A stretch of 64,000 bases of DNA, from the NCBI GenBank assembly GCA_017607445.1, contig JAEVHH010000003.1:4898001-4962000 (forward strand), given 5' to 3'. The translations under genes and the position numbers were made by a program. This document shows, one piece after another, positions 45,448-58,700 of the stretch. Source of the stretch: Histoplasma ohiense. Taxonomy: Eukaryota; Ascomycota; Eurotiomycetes; Onygenales; Ajellomycetaceae. Every line of letters begins with the position of its first letter. Positions within the stretch are counted from its first letter, which is position 1. The notes under the pieces are model-generated. The model worked only from the letters and a program-made list of their open reading frames with translations, was not told the DNA's origin and ran no database searches.

Positions 45448-48400
45448 TCATTTACTAACTGACTTCTGATAGGTTTTATTAAACTGTTCCAAGTACTCCT
45501 GGCTGTTCACTAAGTTTTTCTCAGGTTCCCAAGAATTGTCTGTGTCTGTACAACCTTTCCATTTGACAAGATATTGTGTTTGACCGCAGTACTGACACTT
45601 GTCTAATATAGCTTCAACTTTCCATTCCTCTTGCATGTCTATAATTATCAGTTCTGCTTGCGGGATTTGTCCGTTGCGCGTGTGATATGGTTTGAGAAGG
45701 GAAACATGGAATATGAGATGAATTCCTTTATATTGCAGTGTGAGTTTCAGTTTGTACGCCTGTGTACTGCAGATATCAATTATTTGGAAGAGACTCAAAA
45801 ATCAATGATTCAGTTTGGGTGAGGGTTGTAAGGTGGATATATTTTTTGCACACAGCATTACCCAGTCCCCTATCTTAAAGCTTTTTGATATATGGCACTG
45901 ATTGTAATACTTTTTCTCAGCTGCTTTGGCAGCTTCCAGGCATTCTCAGATCTTGTTCTCTGCTTGCTTCATCCATTCCACTTGTTCCATCACTGATTTT
46001 GATGCATCTGTGCTTGGGGGTTCCATGTCTATGCGAAGTTCAGTTGGTCGGCTGATCATTGCTTCAGATAGTGTCATTTTTATCAATGCATGGAAGGTGT
46101 TGTTATATGCCCATTGTGTCAGGGGAATCCATTCTATCCAATTATCTTGCTGATAGCTGCAATATGTGCAAAGATAATGTTCAATCACCTGGTTCAATCA
46201 TTCTGTCTGGCTGTCGGTTTGTGGGTGGAATGCTGTTGATAATTTTTGTTGGACATGGAGCAGGTAACACAATGTTGACCAAAACTTGCTATTTATTAAT
46301 GAATCTTGGTTGCTAATAATGTTCACAGGTAGGCCAAAGTTCTTTGCAATTCTTCATACAATAATGTCCACAAGTTCTTCTGCATCTAGCTCTGAAGATG
46401 TGGACACAATTATGGCTCATTTGGTGAATAAATCAACAAATACAACAATAGCATTATAGGTTTGACTTCCCTTTTTATTATCTGGCAGGCCTTCAATAAA
46501 GTCCATGCTAATTGTATGCCATTTCTTATCTGGCACTGGATGTGGTTGTAGCAACCCATATGGCTTGTGCTGTGGTATCTTGACATGTTGGCAAACATCA
46601 CAAGTTCTCACATATTCTGCAATCTCATCACTCATACCATGCCACAAGTACTTGTGTTTGATCGCTTCAATGATTTTGTCACATCCAAAATGGCCACCTT
46701 GGGGATCATTGTGGTTCATTTTCATTATTTCATGCCTTACAGCCTTGTCTTGTGGTATGTAGACTTTACCATCTTTTCTGAGCAGGCCATCTTTATCTAC
46801 TGCTCAGGTTGAACAATTATCTACACTAGTGTCACTCATCTCTAGTCTTCTGTGAAGTTCAGATGTGCCGGTGTCTCTATTCTGAATCTGCAGTAAGAGT
46901 TCAATGATAGATTCAGCTATCTCTTCATGATAGGCTGTCTCAGACTCAAATACCTTGATGGCTAGAATCTGTGGCATCAGAGTCTCTAGATTTAACTCTG
47001 TAACATCTGCAACCTTGTTCTCATCCACAGATGTGTTCTTTATCCTGCAGAGATTGTTGTCATTGATGACTATGAGTCTCTTCACTCAACAATTTTTATT
47101 AGCTTACAGATCTTTTCACATCATCTTGACACATTGATCTAACTTTGTGTTTTCTTTTGTCTTTAGTGACTTAAAGATCCCCTTATGCAGCTTCTCTTGC
47201 AGAATAGGGAGCCCTGTCAAGAGAGCTGCATGTTTTACAAAATCTGGACAACAACTTGGTGCATCTGTGGGATTATTTTTCCCAGGATGGTGCTCTATTT
47301 CAAAATCAAACACTGAGAGCATTTCCATCCAGTGAATCTGACACCCATTTAGCTGCTTTGTTGTCATGAAGTGCTGGAGGTTGACATGGTCAGATAAAAC
47401 AGTTATTGAGTGTCTGCTATCATGTAAGTAGTGGTGTCATTGTCTGAAAGCTTCTACAATCAGCAACATTTCTAGATCATATGTTTGATAACATCTTTCT
47501 GTTTCTGTGAGCTTTCTAGACCAAAACGCAATCGGGTGTCAGTGACCATCATTCATTAATTGTGATATTACTGCAGTGATTGCAACACCAGATCTGTTCA
47601 TTTCTATACAGAGTTTTCACTGTAGATCAAAGTGGATCAACAATGATGCTTTTGTAAAGCATTCTTTTAACTGCAAAATTGTGTGCTTGCAGTTTTTGTC
47701 TAACTGGACAGGTGTGTTATTCTTCCCCCTTTTCATTTTGTAATCTTTTAACAATTCGGTCAGGGGTGCTGTTATTATCGAGAACTTGTATATGAATCAA
47801 TGATAGAAATTGATGAATTCTAGAAATATCTGCAATTCATTTATAGTTCGCGGTTCTGGCCAATCTAGAATTGTGTTGACATGGTGTTTCTCAACAGTAA
47901 TGCTCTGTGTGGTAACCACAAAACCCAAAAATCCAATTTCTGTTGTGTGGAACATACACTTACTAAGTTTGGCATATAGTCTCCATCGCCTTAACTGTTC
48001 CAGCACGTTCTTAACATGGACGACATGTTCATCAAGTGTGTTTGAATAGATTACAATATTGTCAAGATAAGCCACGCAATATACATCTAAAAGATCACTG
48101 AGGGCTTTGTTGATATAAGATTGGAAGGTTGCAGGGGCATTGATTAGCTCAAAAGGTAAAACTAGATATTCAAAGTGTCCATATTGTGTTCAAAATGCTG
48201 TTTTCCATTCATCCCCCACTCATATGTGAATTCTATGATACACATCTCTAAGGTCCAGCTGTGTATATATTTTGGCACCTGCTAATCTATCAAGTATTTC
48301 ACTTATCAAGGGCAGTGGATATCGATTCTTGACTGTTATTTCATTCAATCCTCAATAATTCACACAAAGACACAGGGTTCCATCTTTCTTGAGTGTGAAT

Positions 48401-50216
48401 AATACTGGCATGTCTGCTGAGCTCTTAGACAGATGTATCCAATTCTTCTCTAATGCTTTTTCAATATATTCTCAGAGGACAGAGAGTTCTTGAGGTGATA
48501 GATTATATATCAGTTGGTATGAGGGTTTCTTGCCAGGTTTGAGCTCTATGACATGATCATGAGGTGCATGTTCTGCATCAGATATGTCTTCTTGAAATAC
48601 ATCAAGATAATCTTTATAATCATCTGGGATATTTGACTCAGTTGCTGCACTCGCAGCTCATAATGATAAGGCAGTGAATATAATATTGTCATCATTAATT
48701 AGTGTTGTGAATTCTTTAGCAGTATTCAGATGCATGTGGTTAATATTTGATGCTTTTCTATAGATTCAGCATCTTCACACCCAGTCAATATCAGGGTTCA
48801 CAGCTTCCAACCACAGCATGCTCAAAATTATGTCATATCTGCTAATGTCGGCCTCTTTGAAATGGTGGAATCCTTCTCAGAGAACATGTTTGTCATCAAT
48901 AATCTTCATTGCAGCTCTTTGTTGTTCATATGATTTAATCTTATGATTATCAACTGCTTCCACTACTTTTGATTTATCTTCTGTCTTTGAGAAATATTTT
49001 GATGCCCAGGTGTGGAACATGAAGTTCACATCTGTGCCAGAATCCACTAGCATCCACACCATCAACCATCCCACTTCTGTCAGCATTCATGTATTCATCA
49101 TCAATAATTGTTTATCTTGCAGTCTAGTTGTTCATATTCCCAATGCAGCAGCTGCTTCTACAATTGAAATTGCTGGTTTTTTGCTTGTTGAACTTGGTTG
49201 CGCTTTTCAGAGTGTAACATCCAACAATCATTTGCAACATGACCCTTCTTATGGCAGTGAGAACACTCCTTCATTCAGTTATATTTATCTTTCTTGATTT
49301 GTTCAGTTGAACCTGTTTGTTCCTCTCATTTCCTCTTGTTCTGACAGTTGCTAGATTTATCAGAATGATGCTGATTCTCTATGAATATTGCAGGTCTTTC
49401 TTTGTGAATAGCACACTGTTGCTCTGACATATTTTTCTCAAGAGTCTGTAGAGTTCAAAGCAACTTTTCATAGTTCTGAGGCTTCTGATTTCAACAGTCA
49501 AGTTCTGTGTGTAATATCTTCAATGCCTTACTACACAAGTTATCCATTCTTTGTTCTTTGCTATATGAGGGTAAGTAGTATTCCCAGTCTTCAAGATATT
49601 TAGAGAAATCACATATCAATTGCCATTCTTGTTGCTTCATATCTTGAAATTTTTGGCTCACCAATCAGTGCTGGTTCTGTGGATTGTTAATTTGCATTTC
49701 TAGATGTGATAACATATTGTCAAAAGTCAACAGTGTTGCTCCTCCATGTCTCTCATATGATGATACAAAATTCAACCATTTCTGCTTAATGTGGGTGTCA
49801 AGATAGAGTTTAGCATCATTTATCTTGTGTTCTTTCTTTTGATAATATCAGTGGTGGTGTGTAAAGAGAGTCAACATGTGATCTTTATAGTTCTTGAATT
49901 CTAACATATTTTTTCCTTGATAATAGTTCTTAATCTCCAATCTCAATGGTGTTTCATTATCATCATCTGTATTGTTCGCAGATTGATTTTGCGGCGGTTC
50001 TGTGGTGGTATCCTGGGTTAATTGAGGCTCAATGAGAGTATCTCCACAAATCTGCACTTCCAACTTGTTGAGCTGCTGTTGTGCATGCAGAATAGCTAAT
50101 TGCTGCTCTTGTTCACAAATTTGATCATTCAACTGTTGCAAACGCGCATTGTGATCATCAGAGGCAGTAGAAGATTCAGGTTGGTTTTCAAGGAATCTTG
50201 TGTGTGTCAAGACCAT
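45448..50216 (-). pseudogene. gag-pol with chromodomain, chromovirus copy 2
   Basis: Gag from MVLTHTRFLENQ at 50216. The protease site is intact as MLVDSGTDVNF (near 49034-49050). RT has MAYLDNIVIYS (YLDN again). The integrase zinc finger and MDFIEGLPDN are near 46500-46725. The best-preserved chromodomain (CQYCGQTQYLVKWKGC...SWEPEKNL) lies at 45450-45620, ending SVSK and TGA at 45448-45450. Stops elsewhere break the frame. Confidence 0.9.
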
Positions 50217-50321
50217 CTTGCATGTTTTAACTAATGTTGCATGTTTTAACTAACGTTGTGTGCTTTATTGTAGGTGTGCGTAACAACGGACCACTCAAAT
50301 AAAGTTTAGAGCAATTAGAAT

Positions 50322-50592
50322 TGTAAGAGATGGTTGTAGGTATAATTATGGAAGTAGTGTGAAGTACACACATAGAATGTTAAGAAGGTAGCAATCTCTA
50401 TTATTCAAAGCTAATCGCTGATCTCCTAATATCTATGGATATCAGTGAGCATTATATAGGCGACTACCATGCGCTACGGCCGCCTATGATGCCGTGCGCT
50501 ATGTCCCTCTTCATTAATTCTGGCGTGTTCTGTGTTCTTCTATCGCCACATAGCTATTTCTTAATATAGATATCTCCGTTGCGCCTATTACA
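50322..50592 (-). repeat. 5' LTR of chromovirus copy 2
   Basis: 271 bp, TG...CA. Retains more CpG (GCGCTACGGCCGCC region near 50472) than the partner LTR. Confidence 0.95.
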
Positions 50593-51103
50593 CATCCACT
50601 GTTTGAAGAATCTCAAAGCTTGAGGGACCACATATGTTAATAAGAAGCAGTCATAAGAAGAACACTTCATCATTATACAGACTGAGATGAGACAGACAGT
50701 CAACTGATCTTCTCTTCACACAGTTCTTCCATCTTCAGTTACATTTGTTCCAAATCAAATGACAGAGAAATTCTTAGTAGAGATACTGAGCATCTGAATG
50801 CAAACAGTTGTAGACAAAGAATATCATGAACTTAGACATGTTATTTGTCAAACATTCAGTCATATATTCATAATTGTCATGTTCAGATTCAGAAAAGTAA
50901 ATCATCTGATGATTCAATAAATGAATAGGCAACATCTCAACTGATGGAAACTTCTGATGCATATGAAATGCAAATATACATCATACAGTCTCAGTTGAGC
51001 TGATATAACACTCATGCAGTTGAATATCAATCTCATCATTGAAGTCAATAATATGAAGAGTGGTGCAGTCCAGGCCCTTGTAGACATATTTGTTGATATA
51101 TTT
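50593..51103 (-). pseudogene. Helitron protein, middle part
   Basis: Between chromovirus copy 2 and LINE A. Minus-strand reading begins AIKYINKYVYKGLD, the conserved Helitron segment after the Rep catalytic region. It runs through DEIDIQLHECYISSTE and HQKFPSVEMLPIHLLNHQ, then PQALRFFKQWM. It joins 61408 upstream (EVCASVEA) and 43448 downstream (NGVCHSTFHTVYQM). Confidence 0.8.
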
Positions 51104-51116
51104 AATAGCTTCAACA

Positions 51117-51889
51117 AATCAATTGTGAATAACTGCAATTTGATTGAGCAAGCAGCAACTGAAATGATTGAAAAAGCAAAATCAAAAAACATTGTTTTTG
51201 ATATGGACAAAACTGAATTAATTCATTTTTATCCAAATTTCAGAGAAAAAGATACTGAAGTTAAGCTTTTAAGTCATTCAGTTAAATCTAAAAACTCAGT
51301 TAGATGGCTTGGTGTCTGGTTAGATTCTCAATTGAATTTTAAATCTCATATGCAAATAAAAACTGCAAATGCTGAAAGAATTTTAAACAGTATATTGAGA
51401 CTTTCAAATACTGAAAGAGGTCTGATATTTCAAGCAATGAGACAATTATATATTGCCTGTGTGATCTCTGTTTCAGATTATGCAGTTCAGGTGTGGTGGA
51501 GAGGTCAAAAACACTTTATAGAAAGGTTTCAAAAACTTCAAAACTCAGCTTTAAGAAAGATTCTAGAAGTATTCAAAACTACTCCAATTAAAGCTATGAA
51601 AATTGAAGCCTCTATTTCTCCACCACAAGTGAGATTTGATAAAATCTGTATGAATTATGCTCTCAGAATTATGAAGCTATATTCACATTATTCTATTAGA
51701 AAGAGAGTTTCAAGTTCTTTTCCAAATGAGTCAAATGGATTAGAATTAGATTGGGAACTTTATCTTGATTGAAATGAGACTGATTTATCTGAAAATTCAA
51801 GTTCTTTACAAAGAAGAAGAATACCATCTCAGTTATTTAGAATTTGCTCAATGATTAAGAACTGTTTCTCTAGTTTAAATGTAGAGAGA
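51117..51889 (+). pseudogene. LINE A reverse transcriptase, rear part
   Basis: Open from the element's truncated start to TGA 51770-51772. It then continues in frame to the chromovirus (SENSSSLQRRRIPSQLFRIC). RT-thumb type motifs are visible: KTELIHFYPN, SVRWLGVWLDSQLNFKSHM, VISVSDYAVQVWWRGQ and FQKLQNSALRKILEVFKTTP. The YADD-bearing palm lies upstream and is absent because of the truncation. Confidence 0.85.
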
Positions 51890-52160
51890 TGTAAGAGATA
51901 GTTGTAGGTATAATTATGGAAGTAGTGTGAAGTACACATGTAGAATGTTAAGAAGGTAGCAATCTCTATTATTCAAAGTTAATCACTGATCTCCTAATAT
52001 CTACGGATATCAGTGAGCATTATATAGACGACCACCATGCGCTACAGCTGTCTATGATGCTGTGTGCTATATCCCTTCTCATTAATTCTGGCATGTTCTG
52101 TGTTCTTCTATTGCCACATAGCTATTTTCTAATATAGATATCTCTGTTGCATCTATTACA
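51890..52160 (-). repeat. 3' LTR of chromovirus copy 3
   Basis: 271 bp; it begins at the AGAGA duplication and ends CTATTACA at 52160. Confidence 0.95.
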
Positions 52161-52450
52161 ATTATCTCTCTTTTTCAAAGGCCTGGTCTTCAGAGCTTCT
52201 TAATGTGACATGTGAAGTTTGTAATATGTGCTGTGTGGTTGATATTGTATGAAATTTGCAGGATTGGGCTGGATTAATTGTTGGGGTTAATTTCAAAGTG
52301 TTGCTGTTTTGAAAGAATGTTTTTCCATCTCTGGTGTCAATGCAGTTCAATCATGATTTAGGCACAACTTCTGAATCTCTTTCCTTTGACTTTTACATCA
52401 AAAAGTTGTACCCTAACAAAATCATCACCACCATCACCATCAATGATTTT

Positions 52451-52460
52451 TTATTTAAAA
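52451..52460 (+). promoter_or_regulatory. TATA-like element for the antisense gene, copy 3
   Basis: TTATTTAAAA, aligned with CTATTTAAAA in copies 1 and 2, about 250 bp before the ATG at 52704. Confidence 0.35.
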
Positions 52461-52703
52461 AGAATACATCAATTTATCAAACAAAGTATACTGTATCTTT
52501 CTATGCAATTTTTATTGTGAAATTCAAAGTTTTGGTTGCATGGTTGCATTTTCCATTTTGGGTTGAGTTTTGTGTTGTTGCAATTTCTTTGATCATCATT
52601 GCAATATTGATTCCAATCTCCAACATCTGTCTTTCTTTCTTGTTGCTTTTGCTTTTCCTCCTTCTTTGAATAAGGCCTTGGTACTAATTAAAGTTATGAT
52701 AGA

Positions 52704-53854
52704 ATGTCAGAACCAGCTGTTTCTGTTGCTGATTCAGAGTCTATGGAGGGTGATATGCTGTCTGCCATTGAGAGCATTTGCTTGGGTTGTCTGAAGAGGT
52801 TGCAGAACCCCCCAGTATACTCTTGCTTTGTGAACAATGGATGGACATGCTGTCACATCTGTCATATATCAAATAGGAGTTGTGCTGCTGTAAGTTTTCT
52901 TAAACTGAAGTTGTTATGGATGCTAATGGGTTATAGATGTCTGAGTGCTTTCATAAAATCAGTCAATCTTTGATCAATGAATTTCATGAGATGCTGCTCT
53001 TCAACAAAGTTTCAGATGAGAGATTTGCCACATATCAAACTGCTGTTGTGAGGTTTGTACTTGATGTGCAGGTCTATGAGAATGCAGATGAGGTTCTAGA
53101 ATTCTATATGAACTCTGATGATCTGTTGTCACAGCAGAGTGTGGTATTCAATCATAGCAGTGTTTCAGAAAGCATATTTTTGTGTTCTGCTATTACATTG
53201 ATGTCATTCTTACTGAGCCAAGATCTTGGTATGTTATTTGAGTTGATCAATAATGTAGATGAAGATGAGGAAGTGGATGGTTCTGTTGAAGTGTTAGAAA
53301 GAAATGCAGCAGTATATTGCTGTTGTTGTATTTGACATTTGACAACATCCCTCTATCATCATTGTGAGTCTGCTGAGAGTTGATGCAAAAAATGCAAGCA
53401 CTGCTTGATGATGAAGCACATCTGCATTCTGATAAGTTATTATTTAAAACAGATGTTTTTACAGTATATAATATTAACTTTCTATTAGATGTCAGTGGAT
53501 GCTGTTGAATTGACTCAGATGGTTATCAATGCTGCTGAGGATTTAATTGTTGCTGATGCAGATGTTTTGAATGTTAACATTTTGCAGAGTGCTGTGACTG
53601 TGGTGGTTAGATTCTTTGCTGTGAAGATTCAGAAGATTCAATGAGATGGTTCTTCTGAGACTTCAGCTGAAATGATGATTGATGAGATTTCAGTGATTAC
53701 ATCATCAGTCACAGCTTTCAAGTCATTGTTGAAATGTTGTGCTTCACCAGTTGAGGAAATCCAGGATAATAAACAGGTTTGTCTTGATGACAATTTTTTG
53801 AATGACACTGGCCAAGCTGAGGCAGATCTGTTTTTTAATCTCTGAACAGAATAA
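52704..53854 (+). pseudogene. Antisense zinc-cluster gene in chromovirus copy 3
   Basis: Exons 52704-52889, 52937-53433 region and 53489-53854 align with copies 1 and 2. Exon 1 has the complete cluster C26-x2-C29-x11-C41-x8-C50-x2-C53-x6-C60 (SICLGCLKRLQN...CHICHISNRSC). The intron 1 branch point is changed from GCTAAC to GCTAAT. The intron 2 donor GTAAGT has become ATAAGT, so normal splicing is lost. TGA codons recur at the same positions as in the other copies. It ends at TAA 53852-53854. Confidence 0.62.
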
Positions 53855-54817
53855 GTATATTCAGCAGTCATTGTTGTCTTCTTTATTTTTGTTTACTAAC
53901 TGACTTCTGATAGATTTTATTAAACTGTTTCAAGTACTTCTGACTGTTCACTAAGTTTTCCTCAGATTTCCAAGAATTATCTGCATCTGTACAATCTTTC
54001 CATTTGACAAGATATTGTGTTTGACTGTGGTACTGATGTTTGTCTAATATAGCTTCAACTTCTCATTTCTCTTGTGTGTCTATAATTATCAATTCTGCTT
54101 GCGGGATTTGTCTGTTGCACGCGTGATAAGGTTTGAGAAGGGAAACATGGAATACAGAATGAATTCCTTTATATTGTGGTGTGAGTTTCAGTTTGTACAC
54201 CTGCATACTGCAGATATCAATTATTTGAAAGGGACTCAAAAATCAATGATCTAGTTTGAGTGAGGATCGCAAGGTGGATATATTTTTTGCACACAGCATT
54301 ACTCAGTCCTCTATCTTAAAGCTTTTTGATATATGACACTGATTGTAATACTTTTTCTCAGCTGCTTTGGCAGCTTCCAGGCATTCTCAGATTTTGTTCT
54401 CTGCTTGCTTCATCTGTTTCACTTGTTCCATCACTGATTTTGACACATCTGTGCTTGGGGGTTCCACATCTATGCAAAGTTCAGTTGGTCGGCCGATCAT
54501 TGCTTCAGATGGTGTCATTTTTATTGATGTGTGGAAGGTGTTGTTATATGCTCATTGCATCAGAGAAATCCATTCTATTCAATTATCTTGCTGATAGCTG
54601 CAATATGTGCAAAGATAATGTTCAATCACCTGGTTCAATTGTTCTGTCTGGCCGTCAGTTTGCGGGTGGAATGCTGTCGATAATTTTCATTGAACATGAA
54701 GCAGATAACATAATGTCAATCAAAACTTGCTATTTATTAATGAATCTCAGTTGCTAATAATGTTCACAGATAGATCAAAGTTCTTCACAATTCTTCATAC
54801 AATAATATCTGCAAGTC

Positions 54818-55324
54818 ATGGCTGATAAAGCTGCAAAAAGAGCCAATGAGTTAGAAGTCTGCTGTCAAAGAATTGTAACATGGTCTTTTATTAAAAGAAG
54901 AATAAGAGAATTATGTTTACAAAAGTGGCAAGATGTCTGGTTCATGCAAAGAAAAAGTGTGCATTATTCCAGATTTGAAACTAAGCCAAAGTGGAAGACT
55001 TGCTCAATAAAGTGTAAGAAGAAACTTTTTGCTACAATAATGCAGCTAAAGCTTGAACATGAACATTTCAAATCATATTTAGCAAAGTTTAAAGATGATT
55101 TAAATGATCTATGTTCAGATTGTCAGTTATATGAAAATCCAGAGCATCTTCTGTTACTTTGTACAAAGTATTCAGAACTAAGATTGAGACTGAGAGAGAA
55201 GTATCAACTGAATCAATTAAATTTGAGTTTGTTATTCAATACAAAAGCTGGAAATATGTTCTTAATTGAATATTTAAATGAGTCAAATGTTGCTACAAGA
55301 GCTTGTTTGAATAGTGTCACTTGA
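54818..55324 (+). CDS. LINE B C-terminal fragment, uninterrupted
   Basis: Open for 168 codons from MADKAAKRANELEV to a stop at 55322-55324, with the CCHC finger intact (CSDCQLYENPEHLLLLC). Where LINE A has stops (QK*QDV*FM), this copy keeps Trp (QKWQDVWFM), so it is less mutated. It is only a fragment and cannot mobilise on its own. Confidence 0.75.
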   Translation: MADKAAKRANELEVCCQRIVTWSFIKRRIRELCLQKWQDVWFMQRKSVHYSRFETKPKWKTCSIKCKKKLFATIMQLKLEHEHFKSYLAKFKDDLNDLCSDCQLYENPEHLLLLCTKYSELRLRLREKYQLNQLNLSLLFNTKAGNMFLIEYLNESNVATRACLNSVT

Positions 55325-55736
55325 TAATATTTAGATCAATTGTTTTTGTTTATTTTATTTTGATCTTTTCTTTAACTTTGTTTATTGTTAATTTTCATTT
55401 GTTTCAAGCAGTTTGTTTCATTATTTATTGATAATAGTCATTGCAAATGTTTTTTCTTTTCTGTTGATTTTTAATAGCTGCTGTCTTTTATAATATTTAT
55501 TTCCTTTGTTTTGAAGTTGAGTTGTGCTAACTCATTGACATTCTTTTGATTTTATTTTTGGATTGAATAGTTTGAATAGTTGTTTGATTCTGGGCTGGAA
55601 TTCTGTTAATGTATGTGTCAAATTGTTTTTGTATATTAGAATATTCTTGATTTGAAAAATCCTGAAGTATTTCAGATAGATGTCATAGTCACTGACTGTA
55701 TACATCTATAATTGAAGAATAATAATAATAATAATA
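54818..55736 (+). mobile_element. LINE B, 5'-truncated copy of the same LINE family
   Basis: About 0.92 kb matching 60477-61390 of LINE A almost base for base, with a 3' (AAT)n tail. It is flanked by the 17-bp duplication AATAATATCTGCAAGTC (54801-54817; 55736-55752). Inserted into the pol gene of chromovirus copy 3, making it the youngest layer. Confidence 0.92.
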
Positions 55737-58700
55737 ATAATATCTGCAAGTCCTTCTGCATCTAGCTCTGAAGATGTGGGCACAATTATGGCTCATTTGA
55801 TGAATAAATCAACAAATATGACAATAGCATTATAGGTTTGACTTCCCTTTTTATTATCTGGCAGACCTTCAATAAAGTCCATGCTAATTGTATGCCATTT
55901 CTTATCTGACACTGGATGTGGTTGTAGCAATCTGTACGGCTTGTGCTGTGGTATCTTGATGCATTGACAAACATTGCAAGTTCTCACATATTCTGCAATC
56001 TCATTGCTCATACCATGCCACAAGTACTTGCATTTGATCACTTTGATGGTTTTGTCACATCCAAAATGGCCATCTTGGAGATCATTGTGGTTCATTTTCA
56101 TTATTTCATGTCTTACAGTCTTATTTTGTGATATGTAGACTTTATCATCTTTTCTGAGCAGACCATCTTTATCTACTGCTCAGATCAAACAATTATCTAC
56201 ACTAGCATCATTCATCTCTAGTCTTCTGTGAAGTTCAGATGTGTCAGTGTCTCTATTCTGAATCTGCAGTAAGAGTTCAATGATAGATTCAGCTATCTCT
56301 TTATGATAGACTGTCTCAGACTCAAATATCTTGATGACTAGAATCTGTGGTATCAGAGTCTCTAGATTTAACTCTGTAACATCTGTGATCTCATTCTCAT
56401 CCACAGATGTGTTCTTTATTCTGCAGGGGTTGTTGTCATCAATGACTACAGATCTCTTCACCCAACAATTTTCATTAACTTGCAGATTTTTTCACATCAT
56501 CTTGACACATTGATCTAACTTTGTGTTTTCTTTTATCTTTAGTGACTTAAAGATCCTCTTATGCAGCTTCTCTTGCAGAGTAGAGAGCTCTGTCAAGAAA
56601 GCTGTGTGTTTTACAAAATCTGAGTGACAACTTGATACATCTGCAGGATTATTTTTCTCAGAATGATGCTCTATTTCAAAATTGAACACTGAGAGCATTT
56701 CCATTCAGTGAATCTGACACTCATTTAGCTGCTTCATTGTCATGAAGCACTGGAGGTTAACATGATCAGATAAAACAGTTATTGAATGCCTGCTATCATA
56801 TAAGTAGTGATGCCATTGCCTGAAAGCTTCTACAATCAGCAATATTTCTAAATCATATATTTGATAACATCTTTCTGTTTCTGTGAGCTTTCTAGACCAA
56901 AACGCGATTGGGTGTCAGTGATCATCATTCATTAATTGTGATATTACTGTGGTGATTGCAACATCAGATCTGTCTGTTTCTATACAGAGTTTTCACTGCA
57001 GATCAAAGTGGATCAACAATGATGCTTTTGTAAAGCATTCTTTTAACTGCAAAATTGTGTGCTTGCAGTTATCATCTAACTGGACAGGTGCATTATTCTT
57101 CCCCCTTTTCATTTCATAACCTTTTAACAATTCAGTCAGGGGTGCTGTTATTATCAAGAACTTGTATATGAATTGATGATAGAAATTGACAAATTCTAGA
57201 AATATTTGCAATTCATTTATAGTTCATGGTTCTGGTCAATCTAGAATCATATCAATGCAGCATTTCTCAACAGTAATGCTCTGTGTGGTAACCACAAAAC
57301 CCAAAAATCCAATTTCTGTTGTGTGGAACATACATTTACTAAGTTTGGCATATAGTCTCCATCGCCTTAACTGTTCCAGCATGTTCTTAACATGGACGAC
57401 ATGTTCATCAAGTGTGTTTGAATAGATTATGATATTGTTGAGATAAGCCATGCAATATACATCTAAAAGGTTGCTGAGGGCTTTGTTGATATAAGATTGA
57501 AAGATTGCAGAGGCATTGGTTAGCTCAAAAGATAAGACTAGATATTCAAAGTATTCATATTGTGTTTGAAATGCTGTTTTCCATTCATTCTCTGCTTGTA
57601 TGTGAATTCTATGATACACATCTCTCAGGTTCAGTTGTGTATATATTTTGACACCTGCTAATCTATCAAGTATTTCACTTATCAAGAGCAGTGGATATCA
57701 ATTCTTGACCATTATTTCATTCAATCCTCAATAATCCATGCAAAGACACAGGGTTTCATTTTTCTTTGATGTGAATAACACTGACATATCAGCTGAGCTC
57801 TTGGATGAATGTATTCAATTCTTCTCTAATGTCTTTTCAATATATTCTCAGAGGACAGAGAGTTCTTGAGGTGATAAGTTATATATTGATTGATATGAAG
57901 GTTCCTTGCCAGATTTGAGCTCTATGGTATGATCATAAGATGCATGTTCCACATCAGATATGTCTTCTTGAAATACATCAAGATAATCTTTATAATCATC
58001 TGGGATATTTGACTCAGTTGCTGCACTCGCAGCTTGTAATGATAAGGCAGTGAATATAATATTGCCATCATCAATTAGTGTTATGAATTCTTTAGCAGTA
58101 TTCAGATGCATGTGATTAATATTTGATGCTTTTCTATAGATTCAGCATCTTCACACTCAGTCGATATCAGAGTTCACAGCTTCCAACCATGGCATGCTCA
58201 AAATTATGTCATATTCACTAATGTTGGTCTCTTTGAAATGGTGGAATCCTTCTTGAAGAATGTGTTTATCATCAATAATCTTCATTGCAGCTCTTTGTTG
58301 TTCATATGATTTAATTTTATGATTATCAACTGCTTCCACTACTTTTGATTTATCTTCTGTCTTTGAGAAATATTTTGATGCTCAGATGTGGGACATGAAG
58401 TTTGCATCTGCATCAGAATCCACTAATATTCACATCATTGACCATTCCACTTCTGTCAGTATTCATATATTCATTGTCAATAATTGTTTATCTCACAGTC
58501 TAGTTGTTTGTATTCCCAATGCAGCAGCTGCTTCTACAATTGGAATTGTTGATTTTTTGCTTATCAAACTTGGTTGTGCTTTTCAGAGTGTAACATTCAA
58601 CAATCATTTGTAACATGACCCTTCTTATGGCAGTGAGAATACTTCTTCATTCAGTTATATTTATCTTTCTTGATTTGTTCAGTTGAATCCATTTATTCCT

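Larger units (their letters stand above)
43449..50592 (-). mobile_element. Ty3/gypsy chromovirus, copy 2
   Basis: Also exactly 7144 bp with 271-bp LTRs. Flanks are CATTC (43444-43448) and CATCC (50593-50597), a 5-bp duplication with one transition. Inserted in the Helitron helicase gene: the Helitron reading KQWM...NGVCHSTF resumes across it. Same internal order and antisense gene as copy 1. Confidence 0.94.

Noticed and set aside
55720..55741. (AAT)n runs as ordinary microsatellites (also 61376-61398)
   Set aside because: Both sit exactly at the 3' ends of LINE copies before their target duplications, so they are LINE tails.
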